A stretch of 64,000 nucleotides of DNA, taken from NCBI RefSeq assembly GCF_016808335.1, contig NC_053153.1, positions 18,053,033 to 18,117,032 of the forward strand. Reading direction: 5' to 3'. A program made the position numbers and the translations under genes. Of this stretch, positions 11,369-21,766 are shown piece after piece. Origin of the DNA: Panicum virgatum. Lineage: Eukaryota > Streptophyta > Magnoliopsida > Poales > Poaceae. Numbering within the stretch: the first letter of the stretch is position 1; every line of letters begins with the position of its first letter. The notes under the pieces are model-generated. The model had not been told where the DNA came from. It saw only the letters and a list, made by a program, of their open reading frames with translations, and did not search any database.

Positions 11369-13945
11369 TTGACCTACCCGGAACCGGAAGAGATTAGCTA
11401 TCTTAGAGAAACCGTCCGGGAGCTCACTGCTATCATGAGCAGTGAATGGTCGGCCGAGGCCAAGTTATCTCCTGACGTTGTTAGGATAAACCCAGCCTCC
11501 AGATCCATCAACTGCCTCATAGGAGGAAGGCTAGTAGGAGCCCGCTATGATCCAATGGTTGGTGTCAACCTTATCTCTGATGCTTATGCGCTCGCCTTCC
11601 TAGGCGATCAAACGCTCACACCAACCAACAAATTCCTCAAACAACAAACTAGACATTTGGTTGAGGGATTTGGGATTCTCCACAACGTGCCTGTCCAGCA
11701 CGAAAACGCCGAGGCCATCTTGGATTTTCATGTTTTTGAAACCCAAGATTTCGATGTCTTGATAGGGCTTCCTTTAGAGAAACTTCTCTTCAAACCCCCT
11801 ACTCTAGACTGCCTCGACGTCACCTTAGGAGGAGAGAAGTTTTCCGTACCCTTCACTAGAGCTAAAAACACGCCGACGGAAACTCCTCCTGATCACGAAA
11901 CGATAGAGGAGGTGATGGCCATCTTCCCTTTCGAATCACCAGAAGCTTCCTTAGAGCAGGACGCTAAAAACTTCATAGAAGAGGAAGATACCTCTGGTGA
12001 AACGCTAGAGTTGCCCATAGAGCCACCACCACGACCTCCTATCGAGCTAAAGCCTCTTCTAGCTGGGCTACGCTATGCCTTTCTACATGGCGATAAGGAA
12101 GCTCCTGTCATCATAAGTGACAAACTTTCTAAAGATGAGACTTCTCATCTTCTAGCCGTTCTAGAAAAGCATTGCTCTGCCCTGGGCTATTCTCTTCAAG
12201 ACCTCAAAGGGACCAATCCCGCTCTCTGCACCCATTGCATACCAATAGATCCAGAAAGTACGCCTTCTAGGGAACCCCAACGAAGGTTGAACAATGCGAT
12301 GCGGGAAGTAGTTAAGAAAGAAGTCTTGAAACTCCTGCACAATGGGATCATATATCCCGTTCCCTACAGTGAGTGGGTTAGCCCAGTCCAGGTAGTCCCG
12401 AAGAAGGGAGGAATGACGGTCGTAGAAAACGCTAAAAATGAGTTGATCCCTCAACGAACCGTCACCGGATGGAGGATGTGCATTGATTACCGAAAACTTA
12501 ACAAGGCTACAAAGAAGGATCATTTTCCGCTACCCTTCATCGATGAGATGTTAGAGGGGCTGGCAAATCACTCCTACTATTGTTTCCTTGATGGGTATTC
12601 GGGATATCATCAAATCCCTATCCATCCAGATGATCAAAGCAAGACCACATTCACATGCCCGTATGGAATGTATGCCTATCGTAGGATGTCTTTTGGCTTG
12701 TGCAATGCACCAGCCTCGTTCCAAAGGTGCATGATGTCTATCTTCTCAGACATGATCGAGGAAATAATGGAAGTTTTCATGGACGACTTCTCCGTCTATG
12801 GAAAAACATTTGATCATTGTCTGCAGAACTTGGATAGGGTCTTAGAGAGATGCATAGAAAAGGACCTGGTGCTTAATTGGGAAAAGTGCCCCTTTATGGT
12901 CCGCGAGGGGATAGTCCTAGGACACTTGGTGTCCGAGAGGGGAATAGAGGTGGATAGAGCTAAAATAGATGTGATCGTACAGCTACCACCTCCAGTGAAT
13001 GTTAAGGGTATTCGTAGCTTCTTGGGACACGTGGGGTTCTATCGTCGATTCATTAAAGACTTTTCTATGATCGCTAGACCCCTCACTAACATTTTAGCTA
13101 AGGATGTGCCTTTTGAGTTTGATGATAAATGCTTAGAATCTTTCAATACTCTGAAAAAGGCTCTTATCTCAGCTCCAATCATTCAACCCCCTGATTGGAC
13201 TCAGCCCTTTGAGATAATGTGTGATACTAGTGATTATGCTGTTGGGGCGGTCTTAAGCCAAACCAAATATAAGAAACATCATGCAATCTCCTATGCAAGC
13301 AAGACACTGACAGGGGCTCAGTTAAACTATGCTACTACTGAGAAGGAGCTCCTGGCAGTTGTGTTTGCTATAGACAAGTTTAGATCTTACTTAGTAGGAG
13401 CAAAGGTTATAGTATACACTGATCATGTTGCTCTTAAATACCTACTTACTAAGAAAGATGCTAAACCACGCCTTATCTGCTGGATTCTCTTACTCCAAGA
13501 ATTTGACCTTGAAATTAGAGATAAAAAGGGTGTAGAGAACTCTGTAGCTGATCATTTGTCTCAGTTGCGAACCACTAACGTGCAAGAATTGCCGATCAAT
13601 GATTACCTCCGAGACGATATGCTTCTAGCAGTGGCGGGCTCTCATTCATGGTACGCTGACATCGTGAATTTCATGGTGTCTGGCTACGTACCTCCGGGAG
13701 AGAACAAGAGGAAGCTCAAATATGAGAGCCGCCGCCATATTTGGGACGAGCCATTCCTATACCGAGTCTGCGCAGATGGAATGCTCAGACGGTGTGTGCC
13801 CACAGAAGAAGGGTTGCAAATTATTGAGAAGTGCCACTCATCACCCTATGGAGGGCACTTCGGCGCATTCCGTACACAAGAAAAGATCTGGCAAAGCGGG
13901 TTCTATTGGCCAACCATGTATGAAGACTCCAAGGAGTTTATTTGA
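11369..13945 (+). pseudogene. Pol: protease-like region, reverse transcriptase, RNase H, start of integrase
   Basis: The single ORF encodes a protease-like region (about residues 35-170), RT (about 290-480; [33 protein letters not shown], catalytic [10 protein letters not shown] near 12775-12800) and RNase H (about 610-740; [35 protein letters not shown]). It ends at the integrase zinc-finger histidines ([14 protein letters not shown]). The presumed protease site reads [13 protein letters not shown], without the D-S/T-G triad. The ORF ends at a TGA (13943-13945) that falls in the HHCC finger; homology continues in the same frame. Confidence 0.85.
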
Positions 13946-14935
13946 AGGTGCCCTTACTGCTAGAAACAAGGAGGGATCACTGCTCGACATGCAATGCCCA
14001 TCACATACAACCTGCAAGTTGAAATTTTCGACGTGTGGGGCATTGACTTCATGGGACCCTTTCCCAAGTCCCATGACTGCGAGTACATCCTGGTGGCAGT
14101 GGACTATGTGTCCAAATGGGTGGAAGCTCTTCCATGTCGTGCTGCCAATGCCAAGAGTGCTAGAAAGATGTTCCATGAGGTGATTTTCCCTCGCTTTTGT
14201 ACACCAAGGATGGTGATAAGCGACAGGGGATCTCACTTCATTGACAAGGCATTCAGAGCACTCCTCAGAGATTTTAGGGCAAAACACAACATCGCAACTC
14301 CGTACCATCCCCAGACAAGCGGTCAAGCAGAAACTTTAAATAAGCAGATCAAGAACATTCTGCAGAAGACCGTTGACAAAATAGGGAAGGAATGGAAGGA
14401 TAAGCTCCCCGATGCTCTCTGGGCATATCGCACGGCCTACAAGACGCCCATTGGCATGTCTCCATACCAAATAGTCTATGGGAAGTCATGCCGAGTTCCT
14501 GTAGAACTGGAGCACCGAGCATACTGGGCCATAAGAAACTGGAATATGGACTTCAACGGAGCCGGAGAGTGGAGAAAAATGCAACTCACCGAGCTCGAGG
14601 AATGGAGAGAGAAGGCATACCACAGCTCTAAACTCTACAAAGAGAGAACCAAGAGATGGCACGACAAGAAAATCAAGCCAAAGAAGTTCAGAGCTGGGGA
14701 CAAGGTACTACTCTTTAATTCTAGGGTTAAGCTGTTTGGACACAGGAAGTTGCGGAGCAAATGGGAAGGACCGTTCGACGTCGTCGACACCTCATCCCAT
14801 GGGGCCATAACCTTGCGCGACGAATCAGGTAATTTATTCAAGGTAAATGGCCAACGGCTCAAAATCTTCATAGATCCTGCTGAAATAATTCAAAAAGAGG
14901 TAGACGAAATTGACCTAGTCGATTTCGAACATTAA
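13946..14935 (+). pseudogene. Integrase of Athila-like element, cut by nonsense codons
   Basis: In the same frame as pol, the finger's CPYC pair is followed by a second nonsense codon, TAG, at 13961-13963. The remaining open part from 13994 has the catalytic core: [16 protein letters not shown] (first Asp), [15 protein letters not shown] (second Asp) and [17 protein letters not shown] (Glu). It also has a C-terminal [14 protein letters not shown] block typical of gypsy integrases. All DDE residues are present, so only the two stops block expression. A genuine stop codon ends it at 14935. Confidence 0.85.
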
Positions 14936-15054
14936 TTTTTGCATTTATTTCAGCAAAACCCTGGTATATAGTACATAGAATAAAATCCCATAGTGTAGAA
15001 CCTGTCCTTCTGGTCCCACCTTCCAGCACGCAAAGGCCAGAGCCGAGGAGGCCC

Positions 15055-15094
15055 ACCCCTGGGTCGACCGACCCCCCTGGGTCGGCCGACCCAG
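15055..15094. repeat. Palindromic GGTCGGCCGACC cluster
   Basis: Copies of GGTCGRCCGACC-CCCTGGGTCGGCCGACCCAGGG occur here, and the same motif is in both LTRs (near 9410 and 17880-17912). The single unit in the 5' LTR against the double unit in the 3' LTR explains their length difference. Confidence 0.6.
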
Positions 15095-15266
15095 GGATAA
15101 GGCCGCGCGGCCTGATCCTTCTAGAAGGATATCCCTGTGCACTCTTCTGTTCTATCTAGGCGTGGGATTCGCGGTAGTTCGCCGGAATCCGCCCCTTTTT
15201 ATAGAACCCTCTCCTCTCCTCCTTTCTCATCTCATCTCCATCAATTTCTCGCTGCGCTTCGAAGCC

Positions 15267-16101
15267 ATGGACCACAAGCCTTCACCACCATACTCGCCCA
15301 TCAAATACCCTTCCACATCCAATGGCTGCACATTCCAGAGCCTGAAGGGTAAGCTGACACCCGCCAACCAGCTAGTGCCTGCTGACGACACTGCAATTGC
15401 CAACGCTGTGTTCGTTACGCCGCTCACCTCACAACCTTCAGAGAGCGAGCGCACCCCTAGCCGGGTGTCATCCCACAACCGCGCTAAGGCGCTGCCCTCA
15501 CTCCGCAGAGATTCACCGCTGCGCATAGGGGCAAAGGTGAAGCGGACGACGCCTACAAAAAGGCCGTCCACAGGGCAGCTAACGCCGAAGGCGCGCGGGC
15601 ACTGTTCGAGGAGGCTGGGTCTTCACGCAGACAAGGTCGGGGGACGTAGTCTTCAACCGCTACGTGGAGGCGAACGCCACCCCGCCTCGCAAGGCAGCCG
15701 AGCCGTGTTTTACCATCCGCGGCGAATGCAAGGCCACAGGCGGATGGGGAAAGAAGCTCGTCGGCGCGGACGGGAATTCGTTCGACCTGAAGGCATCCTG
15801 GGAGTCAGTGGACTCAACTCCCAGCAAGATCAGGCGCCGCCGGTCCCCGCCGCCGATCAGAGGACCCGCCGGCCAGTACGAGCCAAGCGACGACTGGCCT
15901 ACAGAAGTCGCTTCCCTGCTGCGATTGGTTCGCACCTTGCAGCAGGACGTTCAGCAGCTCCGCGCACGCAACGAGAGGAACACGGCTGAAATAGCTGAAC
16001 TTAAGCGCGAGCTCGCTGAGAAAACCACCCAGCTAGACGCAAAAATCCAGCTGGCTTTTGCAGAGATGGGGAAACCCGAGGCGTATTTCGCTGAGGACTA
16101 G
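15267..16101 (+). pseudogene. Extra ORF downstream of pol, unknown function, frameshifted
   Basis: The reading starts at ATG 15267 and continues into frame +1 from about 15600, where the open segment 15664-16101 ends with a stop. The N-terminal half is Ser/Pro/Thr-rich and basic. The C-terminal half has a Trp-containing block (ECKATGGWGKKLVGADGNSF) and a final heptad-like coiled coil (TLQQDVQQLRARNERNTAEI and onward). No signal peptide or transmembrane segment is seen, so it does not look like the env-like ORF of some Athila elements. A pyrimidine-rich leader and TATA-like TTTTTATAG (15195-15203) precede it. The function is not recognised. Confidence 0.5.
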
Positions 16102-17532
16102 GCATCCCCTCTCTAAATTTTCCCTTGGCGCTTAGTTTAGGTTTATTTCCTTCAATTTAATTTCTTTCAAATTTTAATTCCTCATGTAAAGCGCCAATTT
16201 ATTATCAATAAAAGTGAGGCTCATTGGTGATTCACCCCAATGGAAGCCGTTTGTGTCAATCTTTGTGAATAAAAAGCAGCTAAACTTTAAGTGTGGGGGA
16301 GAAACCTGCATCTCCATCGCGTCGCACACAAATCTAATCGTGAAAACGATGAACAACGATGGAGAACAGCGGGCACAAAAAGGCGCGACCGCAGCGGGGC
16401 CAGCCAGGGTTCGCCCCCTGGCGCCCATCTTCGACCGACTGCCTGGTTTGTTCTCTCCCTCGCTCCCTGACACATTGGATTCCCTGAGTAGAATAAATTA
16501 AAATGAATTTTCACCTAAAGTTCAACTCCAAGATAATTGCTCCAAACAGGAATAAAGTTTTTCCATACCTTGAACCTGTATATTTTTTATTCTTAGCCTA
16601 TGCTTGTGATCTGTGAATAATATTCTCATAGGAACCTTGCATGTCTAAGTAATTGATAAACGTGATATGATTATGACACAGGAAATTATGATCCAACCGT
16701 CAATTCATTCGGGAAAATTTCTGTTTTGAAAAGTCAATCTTCTTGTGCAAAGCTCCTCAGTAGTCTCTGTGAATTCCTACTAGAGCCTGATATATATGCT
16801 TAATTGAAAACCACAGCATATGCTGCTTGTGTTACTTTGAGCTTTGTCAAATGGATGTGACCCTATAGGATACCCTTTGTACTTTCATGATCAAGGCCAC
16901 ATACATTCCAACTCATCCACCATCCACAAAATAAAGACTCCATCCCTTTATGCTTCTTCCTCCAAAAATACATAGAAAAGAGAGAGAGGCATGGCTGAAA
17001 AAAAAATCTTGTTCATACAAAGTGTGAGGCATGATGAAAAAAAAAGAGAGAAAGCATAGCCATGCCATCTCTCCCGAAAATAACAAAAGAGGAGGAAGAA
17101 GTATACACAAGGAGTCATCTTACTGGATCCGGTTTTTGACTTAGCAATATAGAGGAACACAGGTATGCACTCTTTATCCCACCTATCAAGCTCCACAAAA
17201 AGCCATACTAGAGTAGGGTGAGGAAGAGAGTTGACATCAGTATCTCTGAGAGGATCAAACACTTACATATATGAGTGACTTGAGAGAAAGATACTTGAGG
17301 AGCATAGCACTGTTTTTGAAAACTTATAAAAAAACCCCGAAGTATTTGACGGAAGGAGAAGGATGACCTGCATCAAGATTGTTCCGTTCATCAATTACCC
17401 AAGACTGCAAGCTAGACACTAAAACATTCACAGATGCAGGTATGACTCAGAATAAACTATATACTCGTACCATACTTATGGAATACTTATTCTTGTCCCC
17501 GCTCTGCCTTCACTCGGGACGAGTGAAGAGGC
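16102..17532 (+). other. Long 3' non-coding spacer of Athila-like element
   Basis: No coding homology was seen in about 1.4 kb. At 16286-16301 an internal polypurine-like TAAGTGTGGGGGAGA resembles the true tract next to the 3' LTR. The rest is AT-rich with purine runs around 17030-17100. Confidence 0.5.
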
Positions 17533-17547
17533 AAGTGTGGGGGAGTT
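17533..17547 (+). other. Polypurine tract of Athila-like element
   Basis: AAGTGTGGGGGAGTT directly precedes the 3' LTR start TGTTGACG. This is the expected plus-strand DNA primer. Confidence 0.75.
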
Positions 17548-18840
17548 TGTTGACGACTGTTATCGCATGATTTTATGCCGTCAACACCTGCAATTAACAC
17601 TGAAATAAAGACAAAGCATAGTAGTAGGAGTTATTACTAACGAATTCCACGAGTTTTGGTGTAATCTTGTGTTGCAGGCAATTATCATATCTTTCAGGGG
17701 CTAAAATGCATAAAACCAGCATAAATCCAAAAGCCAGATCCAGCCCAGCTAGCCCAAGGGAGCAACCGGCCCAAAACCGACGAAAACCCGCGGAGGATCA
17801 AAATCCAACAGGTGGGCCGGGCTAGATTCCACCTGGGAAGGCCGCCACCCGAGACTGGACCCGAATGGGCCCAGCCCTGGGTCGGCCGACCCCCCCAGGT
17901 CGGCTGACCCAGGGGTTGGCCCGCTCGGGCCCAGCCGGTGGGAGGCGGTTGCTGAGGCGGTTCACAGGTCGGTGCGCACATTGGATTTACTGGCAAGCAA
18001 CCGTAACCGCCATGACACGTGGCAGAAGGAGAGAAGAAGAGGGAAACTTGCATGCTACTCAAGCTACTCTCCCAAGGCACCTCCCCCTATAAATGGAGCT
18101 CCTCTTCACTCCTCTCAACACACATTCCCGCTTGGAGAAGCTAGAGCCACTTTGTTCTTAGTGCCATATCCTTTAGAGTGAGTGAGTAGAGAGTGAGAAG
18201 GAAGAAGGAAAGGCGAAGCTCCGGAGTTCTGTCGGAAGCTCCCCTCTCTCTCTACCCTTATAAGTTCAGCAGTACTTTAGTATAATATATTGAAGTTATT
18301 TCAATATTACTTATTCTAGTTGTTGTGCTGAGTTCTACTTGTGTGATTATTTCTGAGTTAGCTCCTATTGAATACCGGATTGCCGTCCGTTAGTAATAGT
18401 GGTGTCTTAGTGAATCGATCATCACTAGGATAGTGGTTGATTTGCATAAGCGTGGTGCTTAGGCATAAATCACCTGCAAGTGTTGTGGCTCCGCACCGTT
18501 AGTAAGGGGTAGGTGTAGCGGTAGTGACAGCCCGTAAGATCACCCAATTCCCCCCGATCGTGATACACAGTAGGGTTGAATCTGGTAGCAGCGCGTAGGC
18601 CAGTGCTCCCGAGTAACCTTGATAGGATTAAATTAGCTTTCTTAAGACACTGTTCACACTAGTTGAACCTCTCTCTCACTAGGCTCTCTCCTATCCTGTA
18701 GCGTGTCCTTGGTTAGACTGTAGACGAGACAACCCTCCGTTCCTCGAGAGATCGATACCTTGGAATACTCCCGGGTGAAGTGCTACAGCGATATTCCGTG
18801 CGCTTGCGGATTTTTCTGTGTGCGTTAGCAAATACCAATA
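17548..18840 (+). repeat. 3' LTR of Athila-like element
   Basis: A near copy of 9087-10358. It starts TGTTGACGAC and ends CCAATA (the final CA has mutated to TA). It is followed directly by the TSD TTGAG. Confidence 0.88.
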
Positions 18841-18845
18841 TTGAG
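18841..18845. repeat. Target-site duplication TTGAG, right copy
   Basis: Partner of 9082-9086. Tat gag coding resumes beyond it on the minus strand. Confidence 0.88.
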
Positions 18846-19070
18846 CCGAAGCATGATTCGCCGAATTTCCGACTGGTACACGACAGCTTGGCTACGAAGA
18901 CCAAATGGAAAAGGACTCCTTGCGGATTGAATCTGGTCAACCCCAGTAGATCCCACCGACATCGAGTCGGTCCGGAAGAGAATGCCCTGGGAATCCGTCG
19001 AGAACTCCAGGGACCCGAAGCGGATCTCGAATCCGACGAGAAACTCATCGAAGTCGAAGATGACGGCCAT
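18846..19070 (-). pseudogene. Gag N-terminus of Tat element
   Basis: The minus-strand ATG at 19070 opens MAVIFDFDEFLVGFEIRFGS. It is closely similar to the second Tat copy's start at 59,756 (MALIFKFGKFPAGFEIRFGS). It reads to the Athila-like insertion at 18845 and continues beyond that element at 9086. The start is chosen because both copies share it and it lies shortly after the primer site. Confidence 0.75.
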
Positions 19071-19100
19071 CAAGAACCTTTCAAGCGAACCAAGTGAGCC

Positions 19101-19118
19101 CCTACCTGGCACGCCAAC
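19101..19118 (-). other. Primer binding site of Tat element
   Basis: On the minus strand TTGGCGTGCCAGGTAGGGG follows the LTR end GACA. The second copy has TTGGTGCCCCAAGTAGGGG at the same place (59,708 onward). The tRNA was not identified with confidence. Confidence 0.55.
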
Positions 19119-19262
19119 TGTCAAAACACGATTTGCCAGTCCCCCACGGGATGCCTCGTGGAAGGTTTTTGTTCGGTGGTGGTCGTTTGGCTGAGGCTCT
19201 CGATGGAGACACAGGGGACACAGATTTACCTTGGTTCGGGCCCTCAAGTCGATGAGGTAATA

Positions 19263-19267
19263 CCCTA
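19263..19267. repeat. Target-site duplication CCCTA, left copy
   Basis: Repeated at 25250-25254. Confidence 0.87.
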
Positions 19268-20572
19268 TGTTAGGACCGAGATGCCCTAGGAGGGGGGTGA
19301 ACTAGGGATTTCTAAAACTAATAAGAATTTTGCACAAATTAAAACCTACACAAATGTCGGCACGGCGATGTTTTCGTGAGGTATCAAGAAACTCACGCTT
19401 CCCACTAGTCCTCGTTGGAGCCCCTCGCAAGGGTCAAGCTCCCGGTCGGGTCACTCTATGGATAGCTACGGTCATTCCCCACTCGCAAATGGGTCTCCGA
19501 GTGGGCCTCTCCCGGATGCTCCCTGCCGTCTTCACTATCGAGCTTCCGGCCAAACCGCCGAGGGCCTCGTTCCCCTAGTACATGGTGGCGGCCACACCAC
19601 AAACGCGGTTGGTGTGATCTCGCAAGACTACAAGCCCCTCCAATGTACAAGACCGGTGCGCGCAAGCACCTATGGTGTGAGAGATTGTCTAATCTCACTA
19701 AACACTAAGCCTAAGCCTAGAGCAAGCGCTAAGAGCGGGTCTAACTAGCCTAAGCACTTCGCAAAGCACCTTGCTAATCACCTAATCTTCACTTAAGCAC
19801 TTTTGGTGGTGGAGGCTCTCAAGAGGTGCACCAGAACACCCAACAATTTCAGCACACTCTAACAACAATGGACAGGCCGGGGGTATGGGGTATATATAGC
19901 CCCAAGGCAAAACTAGCCGTTGGCTGGAAACTGCCCAGTCACGACACTCACCGCACGGACCGTTGGGTGTTTGACATGGGGCACCGGTCCATCCGGTGAA
20001 TGCCTTTTGGCACCCCAGTCAAACTAGCCGTTGGCCCCCTGCCAACTCACCAGACCGACCGGTGTGGTCGTCCGGTGCACTCACCGGTCCCTCCGGTGAG
20101 TGTCTCCGCGCCATCTCCCCAAACTAGCCGTTGGGGGTCTTCACTGTAGACCATTCGGTGCACCGTCCAGTGAACCACCGGTTCATCCGGTGAAGCCTTT
20201 TCATAATTCCTTCTAGAACTTGGCTCCCTCCTCTTCGGCCGACCGGTGATTGTGTCCGGTGCATACACCGGTCCATCCAGTGCATGCAGCACCGGGCCTT
20301 CACGAAGATGCCCTCTTCTGCCTTGACTTGAACTTGCCGACCGGTGCTCTAGTTTGGTGCCCTCACCGGTGCATCCGGTGCACCAACCGGTGCATTCTTT
20401 TCGACAGGATCTTCTCCAAATCAAGCTTTCTTTGATTCGAGCTTTGATGGCTTCCTTTTCCTAAGCATCCCTGAGACTAAACCTTGCACACTAGCACACT
20501 AGGTTAGTCCCAATGACTATGTTGACATTAATCACCAAAATCACAAGGGTATAAACCCCACATGGTTCTTCA
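19268..20572 (-). repeat. 3' LTR of gag-only element
   Basis: Length is 1305 bp. It is 171 bp shorter than the 5' LTR because sequence matching about 23862-24034 is missing. It contains a cluster of ACCGGT/CCGGTG motifs (about 19970-20400). Confidence 0.85.
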
Positions 20573-20592
20573 ATCTCCCCCTTTTTGGTGAT
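20573..20592 (-). other. Polypurine tract of gag-only element
   Basis: The minus strand reads CACCAAAAAGGGGGAGAT immediately before the 3' LTR start TGAAGAACC. Confidence 0.7.
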
Positions 20593-21766
20593 TGATGTCA
20601 ACACAACCAAAGCAAGAGATAAAATAGAAATTAAGTGCAACTACTTGCTTGGATGCAATGTAAGAGCAAGATTAAGGATGCTAAATGAAATAAACATGAA
20701 GAACATGAAGTTATGCATACCTTGCTCTTACCTAACTAATTTATCCCCCTCTTGTGGTCAATGTGAATTTAGGACTCCCCCTTAATCCATTGCCACTTTC
20801 TCCCTTTCTTGGAGCCAAATCTTGCAAGCATTGTTTCATAGGATCTTCGATCTCCCCCTAGCACTTTGCTTGCTTTGGTCTCCCAAATTCTCCCCCTTTG
20901 GAATCAAACACCAAAAAAGGAAGACATTAAAAGCACAAGGGAGAGTTCCATAAATCATGATCCTTTGGATGTGAAAGGCAATTGGGATCACAATTCATGA
21001 AACTCACATAACATATACTAAGCTCCCCCTAAGTGTGTGCATAGATATAGTGGAAGGCAAAGCATATGCACAACTAGACAATTAAGTCAAGATAGGGAGT
21101 TTAATCTAAATTATGCTTGGAGGTAGCTACAAAGGTAGATGATAAACAATTGAGATTAATTGAAATTGAGTTCAAGCATACCTCCGGGGATTTTCTTTTC
21201 TTCCACACATGAGACTAAACAAAGATAAGCTTGCAAACTAGTTAGTCTCAAAATCACAAATCATAGGGTATCCTCCCCCTAAATATGTGCATACAAGTGT
21301 TTGAGTCACTTGTGACAGCCATGCACTTGTCATTTAAGACAATTTAGGAGAATATCCTATAATTTGGAATTTTGGCACAAAGGATAGGAATTAAAAGCAA
21401 GTGCCAAGAACCACAACAATTAAACCATGTAGGTTGCTCATGGATTAGAGAGAAGCACAAGCAACCTACCATAAGAAAAACTTACACTAGGCATTGCAAG
21501 AATTTTACATAAGCACATGCAATCCTAGACAAGACAAGGTACTAGATGCTCAAAGTAATGCATGAATTTAAATCTAGTTACTTCTCTTACCTACCTAGGG
21601 AGGATTTGGGTATTGGATTGATCAAGAATTTGCAATGAGCTTCAATCTTGATAAAACTTGGCTTTGGCTTGAAAGCTTCATCTTTTCTTGTATGCCAAGC
21701 CTCCAAATCCTCCCGAGCCCTGCGGGCTCTAGGTCGCCTTAGGAATCCAAACCTTCTTGGAGCCCT
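20593..21766 (-). other. Non-coding internal region of gag-only element
   Basis: About 1.2 kb where pol would normally be. It is AT-rich, with several CTCCCCCT-type oligopyrimidine runs (near 20750, 20855, 20890, 21025 and 21275) that read as polypurine on the element strand. No domain was recognised. Confidence 0.55.

Larger units (their letters stand above)
9087..18840 (+). mobile_element. Athila-like Ty3/gypsy LTR retrotransposon, complete but mutated
   Basis: Two long direct LTRs (9087-10358 and 17548-18840) flank a primer binding site, decayed gag, an 858-codon pol ORF, integrase, an extra downstream ORF, a long 3' spacer and a polypurine tract. The RT has the FMDD-SVYG block, consistent with the Athila lineage. 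TSD is TTGAG. The LTRs look very similar by eye, suggesting a fairly recent insertion. Two nonsense codons in integrase and a shift in the last ORF show that it is non-autonomous now. Confidence 0.88.

Noticed and set aside
15267..16101. Env-like gene of the Athila-like element
   Set aside because: There is no signal peptide or transmembrane helix, so envelope identity is not supported.
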